Assembly (NCBI GenBank): GCA_963576565.1
Contig: OY755040.1
Span: 27,861,203-27,925,202 of the forward strand
Direction: 5' to 3'
DNA length: 64,000 nucleotides
Source: Aspidapion aeneum
Lineage: Eukaryota; Arthropoda; Insecta; Coleoptera; Brentidae
Each line of letters begins with the position of its first letter. The stretch's first letter is position 1. The notes beneath the pieces are model-generated. The model did no database searches. It was not told the origin of the DNA and was given only the letters and a program-made list of their open reading frames with translations. Below are positions 54,820 through 64,000 of the stretch, one piece after another. The translations under genes were made by a program, and so were the position numbers.

Positions 54820-56715
54820 TCAAAAGCATACATACCAAAACATACAATGAGCTAAACATACACAACTGCAGTGTCAGATTCTCCGAAACCTAACATTACT
54901 GTAGAAAGAAATTAATCAGAAATATTTTGTTATTTCTAAAGTTTGCTGCTTAAAAATGTCTGCTTTGCTACCGAAAGCTTTTGCTATTCTATTAACCACA
55001 AAGTTAACTATAACAAAACGAAATTTAGGTTAACAGCGTCTAATTAAAAACAACCTATAGATAAGAATTTTGGGGTCTAGTCCTGAAGGACTTAAAAATG
55101 AGGTAAAAAATTAATAAAAAACTAACCCACATAGCACAAAAATCACAGTTCTCGTTAACGTTAAATTAACGTGACCAAAAATATTTAAGTTATTTTTTAC
55201 TAGAAAACAACCTTATACCATGTAATATTTGTTTTGTTAAATCTACATGCTTAAAGATAACTTAAAAACCAGAAGATATCAAGCTTTAAAAATGTACTTT
55301 TTGTGAAGTTTCTGGTGCTGTGTATATAACGTCTTTTTTATCCTCGTTATTTTCATTTGCCAAATTCATACTTGAAAAGACCACCACATGTTCTAAAACG
55401 CCACTAGATTAAGACTTCTCCAACCTACTTACTTTTTGCGTATTATTTTGTCACGTTCTTTAAACAAAAAAAGGCACGAAAGCGTGTTCTAAAAGCTAAA
55501 TGTAATAACTGCTAACTAAGTTTTTTTAATAACTTTTTTTAACTTAAAAGTGACGCGAAAGGAAGTTCTAAAAGGTTACTAGTTTAAGACTACAACATTC
55601 AAGACAATTTAAAAAAATGGCGCTCATGCAAGACAAAATCTCTATACATACATTATGTTTCTTAAAAAGCTAAACAAGATTTTTCAACAATACACAGTTT
55701 CACACAATATTAATGTGTCTTTATCAGGTTAATAACTGGAGCGTCATGATCGTGAAGGATCAGGGATCAGTTCATTAACTGGTTTTTGGAGGAGGATAAA
55801 ATTCTACTTAGAATTCAATTGAAGATAACGTCAAAACTTTGCTGTTTTAATTTGATAATGGCGTTATTATAACGCCGTTTTTAGCAACCTGTTTTTTATA
55901 ACGTTAATGAATGACCTATTAAGTTTGTTTTGAAATATGGAAAAAACGTTTTTTTCTAACAACTTTTAAAATCGACGTTTGTTTTTCTCACGCGTTCTTT
56001 ACATGTTAACCACGTGATTGTGCTATGTCAGAACTAATTGAATTAATTATTGATTGATTTAAATCTAACCTTCTGAGGGCGAAACTTTTAATTAAATAGT
56101 GTTTGTTACAATAATTTACAAAAACACGATGTCAAACAAAAGAAAAGAACAATATAATATTGACCTCTCCCTACATTTTTTGGCAAGACACTCTAAAGTC
56201 AATATCGTTCTGCTATTACGACCTTTTTGCTTAAACCTGCAGGTGCATCCCACATAGGATTACTAAGAATTTAAATTTTCTGGCTTTCATTTTATATGGA
56301 AATATTCTCTATTTACCTGTTTTAAGTAAAAGTAGATGTTACAAAGATAGTTTGTCCTAAAAACATTGTGTGAAATTTGAAGCGGTATAATCTGAGCTTA
56401 TTTATGTGGAACGTTTAAAAACAAAAGAAGAGATTCATTGCTCTTTTTTAGTGTATTCAAAGCTTTTGAGGACTTGTTTTACAAGGTGAACGGTTTGAGC
56501 TATACGCCTTTTTAAATAAAATACTCACGATTTTAAATGAGCCTTTTTGTATTACATAAGTATCCTGTATCAGATTCATAAGGACGAAAGTATTGGAGAA
56601 TTGGAGAAATTTATTTATATATTAGATTAAAAATTATTAAACACAGAATACTCATTTAAAGAGATATATACAAACCTAATAAAAAGTTTGTAGGAAGCAA
56701 GCAACGAAGCTGTTG
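54820..56715. other. Unassigned sequence
   Basis: No gene or repeat boundary recognised in this AT-rich stretch. Confidence 0.45.
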
Positions 56716-56723
56716 GATACCAA

Positions 56724-57092
56724 CAGCGGCGTAGCGTGGGGGGGGCGCGGGGGGTTCGTCGCCCCCCCCGCCCCGAGGGTAGTGGCGCCCCATAGGTGGG
56801 AGAGGCGCCCTTGTGTCGTATCGGCCGCCCCCTCATACATGATGATCTTTTTTTTGTGTTTTTTTTTAGTTGCAAGATTTCGTCAGAGGCGCCCTTGTGA
56901 CTTATCGGCCGCCCCCTGACATATGATGACCTTTTTTTTTTGGAGACGGCGCGGTTCAAATTTCTACGGCGCGGTTCTTTTTTTTTGGTCGCAAGATTTG
57001 TGAGAGGCGCCTTTTTTTTGCCGTAAGATTTTTCATCAGTTTTCCTTTTTAGCTGTCGCCCCCCCCGCCCTTTCGGGCACGCTACGCCGCTG
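56724..57092. mobile_element. GC-rich hAT-type MITE with exact 8-bp target duplication
   Basis: Ends 'cagcggcgtagcgtg' (56724) and its complement (ending 57092) are flanked by 'gataccaa' at 56716-56723 and 57093-57100. Inside are G/C runs and two copies, about 87 bp apart, of 'gaggcgcccttgtg' followed by 'atcggccgccccct' and 'atgatga'. The composition is strikingly GC-rich against the AT-rich surroundings. The 157-codon antisense and 68-codon sense frames come from this repeat and the low-complexity runs and are not genes. Confidence 0.9.
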
Positions 57093-57100
57093 GATACCAA

Positions 57101-58858
57101 GATAATAGAAATAACAGGAAGATGTGGTAGACGGAGAAAATACAGGAAATGGCCAAAGAGAAAAAACGCACATACTTAAAATGGCTCAGTACTAAAGAGC
57201 AAAAAGACCTAGAAATCTACAGGGAAACCAGAAGACAGCTAAGAAATTTGATACGCACAGAAAAAAATTAAATGTTAGAGCGCAAATGCCACGATATAAA
57301 TACATACGTAGGAGATGGGCAGAGTTCTGAAGTATGGAAATTCGTTTCTACAGTAAAAAACCCAACAAAAGAAAAAGTAAACATCCAGATCATCAAACCA
57401 AAACAATGGACAGAACACTACAAGGGTCTGCTGCAGGAGACGAGACCCGAATATCTGACAGCCTCTCCGAGGAGAGACATAGAAGTACATGGAGAGGAAG
57501 TAATCATCGAAAAAGAAATGATAAAGAATAATATTAAAAAGCTTAAATCCGGAAAAGCTAGCGGACCTGGAGGAATATTTGCTGAAATGCTCAAATATGG
57601 ATCAGGGAAACTAATCGAAAATCTCACATATATTATCAATCAATGCATAAACGGACATCCAGTACCTGATGATTGGAAAATTGCATTCATATCCTCAATA
57701 CATAAAAAAGGAAACAAGCTGGATTGCAACAATTACAGAGGACTTAAACAAGTAATTGAGAAAAGAAGCGCCAGAAATATAGATTTTCATGTTACCTTTG
57801 TGGACCTACAAAATGCATATGATACCGTTCCAGTAGAAAAACTATGGACAGTTAGAGCAGGCTAATATCAATCATACATACATAAAAGCGATAAAATAAC
57901 TATACAAAGGGTCAAAATCTAAAATTAAAATTGGAAATCGACTTTCAAAAGAATTCCTGGTCACAAAAGGCTTAAGACAGGGATGTTGTATCTCTATAAC
58001 TCTTTTTAAAATATATATCGCACTAGCTCTAAAAAACTGGAAACGTAAAGTGCACGGAATGGGAATACAACTTAACGACCGATTTACAATATACACACTA
58101 CAGTTTGTTGACGACCAAGTAAATGTAGCTAATGATAAAGAGGATATGGAGTATATTATGATAAAGTTAATGGAAGAATAACAAAAGTGGGGATAAACAG
58201 TGAACGCGGACAAGACACAGTACTTATGTATTGGAAACGAATCCAGCGAGAAATAGACAATGGACAAGTAGTATCTCCATGCAATGAGTATGTATACATG
58301 GGTGTCGCATTTGATAAGACAGGAACATACTGTAAAGAACTGGAAAAAAGAATGGTAGAAGCAAAAAAGATTATTGGATGTTTTAACAGTATTTTATGGA
58401 GCAGAGAAATACAAAAGAATGTAAAATTTAACATATATGAAACAATGGTGAAAAGCACGGATATGGAATATATATATAATATGGAATAGAAAAATACAAA
58501 ACAAAAATGGAAAGTGTCGAAATGGATGCAATAAGATCAATGATAATATCTAGAACAGATCACATAAGAAATGAGATCATAAAAGAAAGAATGGGAATCG
58601 AAGGAAGCATAACGGATGACATCACTAAAAGACAACTGATATGGTACGGCCATGTACAACGGATAAACGACGAAAGATTACAAAAGCAGGTCTTAGAATG
58701 GTAACCAATAGGGCGCAGAAAAAGAGGGCGTCCTAAACTCGAATGGCAACAGTCAATCCAGAGACCAATGAGTCAAAAAAATCTGACAGAAGATGATTGT
58801 CAGGATCGAAGGAGGTGGATAATAGGCGTCGGACAACGTAGAAAAACGTTCTAAACCG
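57101..58858 (+). mobile_element. RTE-type LINE copy with a 138-bp in-frame internal deletion
   Basis: Same family as 47427-48959, but it extends further upstream (linker 'KKRTYLKWLSTKEQKDLEIY'). The 3' end ('ggcgtcggacaacgtagaaa') is near 58853. The upstream limit is uncertain because the hAT-type MITE lies directly before it. Confidence 0.8.
57272..58704 (+). pseudogene. RTE reverse transcriptase, internally deleted and frameshifted
   Basis: The open frame 57272-57865 reads from the linker ('VWKFVSTVKNPTKEKVNIQI') into the reverse transcriptase ('KLKSGKASGPGGIFAEMLKY', 'DDWKIAFISSIHKKGNKLDC'). It then jumps directly from 'NNYRG' to 'LKQVIEKRSARNI': the 46 codons present between these points in the copy at 47685-47825 are missing without loss of frame. 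A one-base loss near 57850 ends the frame after 'DTVPVEKLWT'. Downstream, 'QGCCISITLFKIYIAL' (58000), 'QFVDDQVNVANDKEDMEYIM' with FADD changed to FVDD (58100), 'CNEYVYMGVAFDKTG' and 'LIWYGHVQRINDE' (58507-58704) are readable in other frames. Non-functional. Confidence 0.85.
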
Positions 58859-58869
58859 ACAAAATTAAA

Positions 58870-60290
58870 AAAATAATGCTAATAACCAGCGATTTGACTA
58901 GTGCAAGATATCGCTGCAATTTGTTTCCCTTTGATCGTTTGTTATATTGGGAATATTCTGTCGTTTTCTCCTGATACTGAAATAAAAGCATCAGATCCCG
59001 AAGCATTAGCAGATTGAGTTTTCAAATTGTCTCAATAAGAGCAAATCGACTTTTCTCCATTCTTCTACGTAAAGAATGTTTAAATAATGCAGAAGATCTG
59101 TCAACGAACCCGGTTTGCTATGCAAAATAGCTTGGATAATACTATTTTACCACCCCCGAAATGTCTACTTTGGTATGGCAAAAACGCGTATGTGATAATT
59201 TTTGGCAAAAATAATCATGTATAATTTTGTGCTTGAATTTACCACCCATACGTCATAAAAAATACATGCTAAAAGATGTGGCTTGAATCCAAAATCTTTA
59301 AATTAACACGGGTTGCTTACAGAATTCGACAAGTCATCTGAACTTAACTGGACGGCTTGGGTTTACAATGCGTAGTGTTTCCGCGAGACGAGACGAGACG
59401 AGAGAACACCTTCTCTCGTCTCGTCTCGTTATGCGAGATAAAATGGGTCTTTCACCTCGACGATAGGACTTTTCTATCGCTCGAGCAAGCCTTTCTCTCG
59501 TCTCTCCTGATTTATATCAACTATAAAAAGTTTTTAAGACACCATTATTTATGATATTACTTTTTTCCAAAATAAAGAGTTAAGTCCATTCTGGGATATA
59601 CTTTGTATATGCATACATACAATAAATAAAGAAGTAAATACAATACATGTACTAAAATACCTCGTTGATGCCGATGAAAAAAATGCTGTGGAAAAGTATT
59701 GCATCGCTTTATTTATTTAAAACTGTACCTAAAATCCCAAGTGTTCGTTGATAAAAGATTATTTTGTGTTTTGCCAATAATATAAATCTGTAAAAAATGT
59801 AAGGATATTTTTACCACAGATTATGGAACAACAAACAGATAAATACGTCGGCTGGCAGTCTTTGATCTCCATGAAATCAACGATGGCTGGTCATTCGGAG
59901 TAAATCTCAGTGCCGGTTTAAAATAAATTTGCTAAAAAATATTAATGTTTCACATTGTTTTTACGAGAAAAGATTTGTACTGCCAGAAATAATAAAGACC
60001 TTAAAATACTTCTGTACTGCTCTTAAAAATGAGTGCTAAAATGAAATTTAAGTCTCGGTCGGGTAAAAAATTATATGTTGTCCTCTGTAGGGGCCTATGG
60101 AAATAAAGTGTCTTTTTTTGCTTAAGATTAATGTGATGTAAAAAATTCAATAAAATTGATTTCAGAATTTACTACTGCATTCGATTATATATAGATTTTA
60201 TTTAATTTTTATTTTAAGTCCATATTAATATAAACTTTAAAACTAAAAAGCTAACCTCTCAAAAACTAATAGATTTTCAAAATTTTTACA
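58870..60290. other. Unassigned sequence apart from a GAGAC hairpin
   Basis: No gene recognised. The hairpin at 59389-59428 is listed separately. Confidence 0.45.
59389..59428. repeat. Hairpin of (GAGAC)n with 17-bp perfect arms
   Basis: 'cgagacgagacgagaga' (59389-59405), loop 'acacct', then the exact complement (59412-59428). A further 'cgagac' unit precedes the left arm. More 'ctctcgtctc' sequence follows at about 59490-59505. Confidence 0.9.
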
Positions 60291-60302
60291 TGGTTGTAAA
60301 AA

Positions 60303-60606
60303 TTATTCAGAAACCTTTAAAACAAGGTATTATTAGTCCCACTTTCCCTATTCAAAATGTAAAAAAAATTACACCTCAAAGTGAGTTCGTGCTTTTAAAA
60401 ACGTACGACATAATTTTATTATATTCAAAAAAGCCTCTGTTAGGTACCTTTAAAAAAACACCCTGTATAATGCTTATAAGTAAATTTAAAATTCGCTATT
60501 TAGTAAACTGTAAAATAAATAATTTACAACTTACACTTTCTCACTTACCAAACAAAAATGATATCCCGAAAAGCTCAGGGAGTCTTACATACTTATTCGG
60601 TAGATA
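60303..60606 (+). repeat. Repeat E-related fragment
   Basis: 'aaaacaaggtattattagtc', 'ccactttccctatt', 'acacctcaaagt' and the spaced 'acaccctgtata' parallel the spacer and right arm at 35465-35690. The 105-codon open frame covering it is a translation of the repeat. Confidence 0.6.
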
Positions 60607-60609
60607 AGG

Positions 60610-61120
60610 CTATCTGAGTAACGATTCGTCACAATGGCGTACACAAATAAGTTTACCCTAGTTGGTGTAATAAAATTGTTATTACCTAAAGTCATTTGTA
60701 CGAAAAAGAACTTTCAAAAAAGGTGCAAAAATACCAAAATAATTTATATTTTATTATTTTGCACTGCGCAATATTATTGACCGTCTTGGCTTAGCATTGA
60801 AGGTTGCACAATAATTGAGCAAAAGGTTAGTTAAGCAAACGATTGAATAAGTTTAAATTTTATTGCGCACTTTTTTTATATTGAGTGTATTAGACTTTTA
60901 TTTATAAAAATTTTGTATTCAGCTGTGTATATAGGTAAACCAAACGCGTTATTAGCTTTTAATAAATATTTGAGTTTCGATAAAAATAAACGAAATCAAA
61001 TAAACCAAACCTTAGCCTACATAAATTATAAGCCCCTATAAAAAAATATAAAATTTATTTCAAATAAATGTAAGTACCAAAAACTTAAAGTTTAGTTCAC
61101 CCTTGATAATAGATAGATTA
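60610..61120. other. Unassigned sequence
   Basis: Nothing recognised. Confidence 0.4.
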
Positions 61121-62075
61121 AGGGCCTATCTCACCGACTTTTTTTTCGTTTCTTAGCCTAAAGAATACCCTATTTCTTTAGTGTTGTTAAAATTAAGTCA
61201 CCTTTTTTCGGGACTTTACTGTTGCTTAAGAGCTGCTTAAAGATAAGATGCTGATCACATAATGTACCCGATTGGCACAGCCATAGCAACTGACACTACC
61301 TACAAATGAGCAGAGTGTTGTGATTAAAGGAAGGTGTCTTTTTGTGTTTTGTGAGTAAATAAGGTAAGAAACAGGTTCATTTAAAGACTGTAAAAAAAAA
61401 CTTGAAATATATAAAATTGATTTTGAAAAACTTTTTTGCAAAAGATAAGGCTAGATTTTGGTTCTTTTGACACAATGTTTTGTAAAGTAAAAAAATAATT
61501 TAAATAGAGTTCTCTCTTCTACTTTTTATTACAGTATTTTCGTCTTGTTCGTCGGGTGAACTGTTGTTCACAGCCTGGTAGGTACAGTGCTAAGGGTAGG
61601 ATATGACCGACCAGTGTAGGAAAACTCTTGCATTTAAATTAAACTGCACTGCATGATGCAACAAGACGAAATTCCTTTACACTTTATTATAAAATTTTTA
61701 GGCCTTTGCTTGTACCGACGAGGACACCAAAATTCCACAAAATCATTTTCCAATAATAGATAAAAAAATTCAAGAACTTTCATTTTTTAAATACATTTTT
61801 AAAGGCGACTTGACAGAAAAATTGATGGCTTTTGACAAAACTATTTTGAGAAGTACTGGTTGTTTCAAAATTTGGTTGGTTAAAAGAGCGGCGATTGGGT
61901 CACAAGGTGGTCGCATCTTAACAAAGAAGAGATTTTTGCTCGGTGCAACCAAAAACATGGGTTCCTTGAATTTCTTTGGGTGCAACAAATTTGAAAATAA
62001 AGCATGCTTAAAATAAAGCAATCCATAGTTAAGGAAGGAAATCGTCGCATCGGAAAAGTCGGTGCAATGGGCCCT
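61121..62075. mobile_element. TIR element B, copy B2 (uninterrupted)
   Basis: It starts 'agggcctatctcaccgactt' and ends, inverted, 'agggcccattgcaccgactt'. The interior follows B1 in order ('gttgttaaaattaagtcacc', 'gactttactgttgcttaag', 'gcactgcatgatgcaacaag', 'ggtggtcgcatcttaacaaa'). At the point where B1 carries element A, this copy reads straight through 'aacaaagaagagatttttgc'. No transposase. Its own target duplication was not found. Confidence 0.8.
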
Positions 62076-62289
62076 AAGTTACGCTAAGTATTTGTAAGTA
62101 AGCTTATGACAGGTACGCACTTCGTAAAGGCATTTTCTAAAAAATGCCACAAACATACTTTACATGTAAATATTAAGGTACTTAACTTCCCGAAAAGCTA
62201 GTATATTTAAAACTATTAGAAAACCAATAGGTTACATTATAATTGACTATTTCTCAACTTAAGTTTATATTTAATTTAAAACATTTTCA

Positions 62290-63150
62290 CCAGTATTTAC
62301 TGAGACCTTAAGTTTTAGCATTGTAGACCGTGTTTAAGTGTCATATACCGACCGGTTTAAGTGTATTTTTTTAATACTCACAAGTCAAATAACTGCAAAG
62401 ATTTGGTTTACCCTAATGTGCAATATGATGAGCATTTCTCAGTGAGTTTCATCTCATATAAATAATATATTCAAATTAGCTTTAGAATTAAAGAAAAACA
62501 ACATAAAAATTTTGTAACGAACATTTTTTGGAAATTTAGTCCGTGCAGTCGTAGGATTCCCGTTAAAAATAGTCTCAAATTGTAGTACCACCCCTGAGGG
62601 GTGGTTTAAAGTTCGCAAAACAATAAAAATAATCCATGATTGACGAAAAAACTTATATACAAAAATATTCAAAGCTAATATAAAAAACTATATCTGTTGA
62701 TGCTTTACCGTAATAAATACGTATCAATATTTAAATACTGTAAAAAGCACAAGATATATTAGAATCCCTTTTCAATTACACATTCACTAAAACAATCAAC
62801 CATCGGTTTAAACGTCGTTCGTGTAAATATAGCGGACAACTGACACTAACACTGACGGTGTAAGTTTTAATTCGACATTTCCTAGTGACGTTTGGAGGTT
62901 TAAATATGGCTACCATTTTAAAACCAAAATATTTTATTATTTTTATTTATTTATAGCCTTTGTGTGGAAATAGTGTCTTTGTTACAACGAAAAAAGATGA
63001 CCCATAGCAAGGAATTTCTATAATTATTAAAAACTATTGCATTCACGGCAAAACTAAGTTAAAGCTTCAATGAAAATGTAGACTTTTAAACCCAGGATTG
63101 TAGCACTTAGCTTTGTAGACCCTTTAGTAAATACTAGTGTTTATGTTTTA
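62290..63150 (-). repeat. Repeat D, copy D3 (uninterrupted)
   Basis: On the minus strand the D1-like part (63150-62820) runs directly into the D2a-like part (62820-62290), with the hairpin 'accacccctgaggggtggt' near 62586. It shows the arrangement before the RTE inserted between 1339 and 5480. Confidence 0.8.
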
Positions 63151-63701
63151 GACTACTTTAATAGAAATGTCGAATCCATCAAAATAGACACAAATTAAAA
63201 AACAGTCAACAAGCTGTCTGCAGGAGTCATGACGACCTCAACTGAAATAGGGACCGTAAAAATAGATTTTCCGGTCTCTTTATTCCTTACCGGTCCCTAC
63301 TAAGACAGGACAGTTTTCTAAAAAAATGGCTTTAAAATGACACTTTCTGTACACAGAATTGTACGGAACGTGTTTTTTTTTTCGGCCGGTTAAAAACAAT
63401 CACATAAAATATTGCTATTATTAACCTTACTATAAAAAAAATAATAAAATGAAATCACGGCGGTCCCGGGGAGTTGTTCCATTCCCCAAGTTTATAAGTA
63501 CCTACTATATATTACCATATCAGTAGTTGCATTAAAAAACCTAGGCTTATCATAAAAAAACATATCCAAACTAGTAAGAACCTTTCATTTTAAAATTTGT
63601 ATTGGAGAACTTCGCTTTTTTATCTCAATCCTTTTTACGGAATATCATTTTCGCGTTCTTGGCATTTTTTTAGATAAAATGTTTTTGTTATGATTATAAT
63701 A
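63151..63701. other. Unassigned sequence
   Basis: No gene recognised. Confidence 0.4.
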
Positions 63702-63764
63702 GGAGATATTAGGGACTTATTGGAATAAAATCTTACCTTATTTTGAAATCGGCCGTATTGTGAC

Positions 63765-63838
<74 letters not shown>

Positions 63839-64000
63839 GCAGCTGATTTCTTTCAAAATTCGGCTTTTGTGTATTTAAGAAATGAATTTAATAGTGTCTG
63901 TTTCTATTAAATGAAAGCTAGCTATTTTTAAATTTGACTTTGGTATGTCAATTTTAAGAGGTCAGCTGTCAGTTTTCTTTGTAGATCTCTCAGAATAAAG
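63702..64000 (+). repeat. Dispersed repeat F, copy F2, cut by the window end
   Basis: It parallels 52494-52745 on both sides of a TA microsatellite ('attagggacttattgg', 'ctttcaaaattcggcttttg', 'gactttggtatgtcaatttt'). Confidence 0.7.
63767..63833. repeat. (AT)n microsatellite, about 33 repeats
   Basis: An uninterrupted alternation of A and T over 67 bp within repeat F2. The antisense open frame here is just the Ile-Tyr translation of the repeat. Confidence 0.98.

Noticed and set aside
56627..57100. 157-codon basic antisense open frame
   Set aside because: It is a translation of the GC-rich hAT-type MITE and its internal repeats; the arginine- and lysine-rich text reflects simple sequence.
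60290..60607. 105-codon open frame as a gene
   Set aside because: It lies on a copy of repeat E, whose other copy is a hairpin, and has no domain.
63635..63856. 73-codon antisense open frame rich in Ile and Tyr
   Set aside because: It is the translation of the AT microsatellite.
1..64000. A host gene or gene cluster
   Set aside because: No multi-exon pattern with recognisable host protein domains was seen; every recognisable protein segment belongs to a mobile element.

Overview
The window reads as AT-rich, repeat-dense, non-coding DNA from an arthropod, most likely an insect. The reasons are the transposon mix (jockey, RTE, Penelope-like, BEL/Pao, Tigger/pogo, hAT, and a THAP-domain P-like element), the lack of any operon structure, and the absence of any intact gene that looks like a host gene. 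I could not narrow the species further. Almost every long reading frame with recognisable content belongs to a retroelement, and nearly all are broken by truncation, frameshift or stop codons.

Layout, left to right. 1-8.7 kb: a D repeat array split by an RTE element (1340-5479), which is itself split by an antisense 5'-truncated jockey/CR1-type LINE (2849 to about 5205). A second D copy is interrupted by repeat C, and a TA-flanked terminal-inverted-repeat element follows (7257-8679). 11-17 kb: LINE scraps and a 141-bp tandem repeat. 17.8-21.3 kb: the best preserved element, an antisense jockey-type LINE with a zinc-knuckle ORF1 and an endonuclease/reverse-transcriptase ORF2 overlapping by 11 bases. 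21.65-22.55 kb: a satellite-like block of 163-bp units in both orientations with 36-bp palindromes. 26.3-29.5 kb: an antisense RTE copy, a Tigger/pogo relic and repeat C. 30-31.4 kb: a foldback element inside a tRNA-derived SINE fragment, next to a 72-nt tRNA-like SINE head.

32.6-34.3 kb: element B carrying an inserted element A. The matching uninterrupted B copy lies at 61.1-62.1 kb, so the window contains its own empty site. 35-37 kb: two foldback/MITE structures. 37.2-38.6 kb: a broken Penelope-like reverse transcriptase abutting an RTE tail. 39.2-40.5 kb: a hAT-like shell. 41.9-43.3 kb: a compound of A elements. 44.3-49 kb: a degenerate tandem array interrupted three times, by a TIR element with internal copies of its end motif, by a segment ending in a hammerhead-like motif, and by an RTE copy with an 8-bp target duplication. 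49.4-51.5 kb: a P-like element with about 35-bp inverted ends, a 7-8 bp target duplication and an open THAP-domain exon. 53-58.9 kb: a BEL/Pao gag fragment, several hAT-type MITEs (two with exact 8-bp target duplications) and another RTE copy. 60-64 kb: further copies of repeats E, B, D and F, and a TA microsatellite at the end.

The elements do not work together as a pathway. What the window records is a nested history of insertions whose order can be read from target duplications and paired empty sites. I found no convincing new cellular system. The observations most worth following are the THAP/P-like element, the palindromic satellite, the element-in-element pair with its empty site, the TIR element with iterated end motifs, and the hammerhead-like motif.
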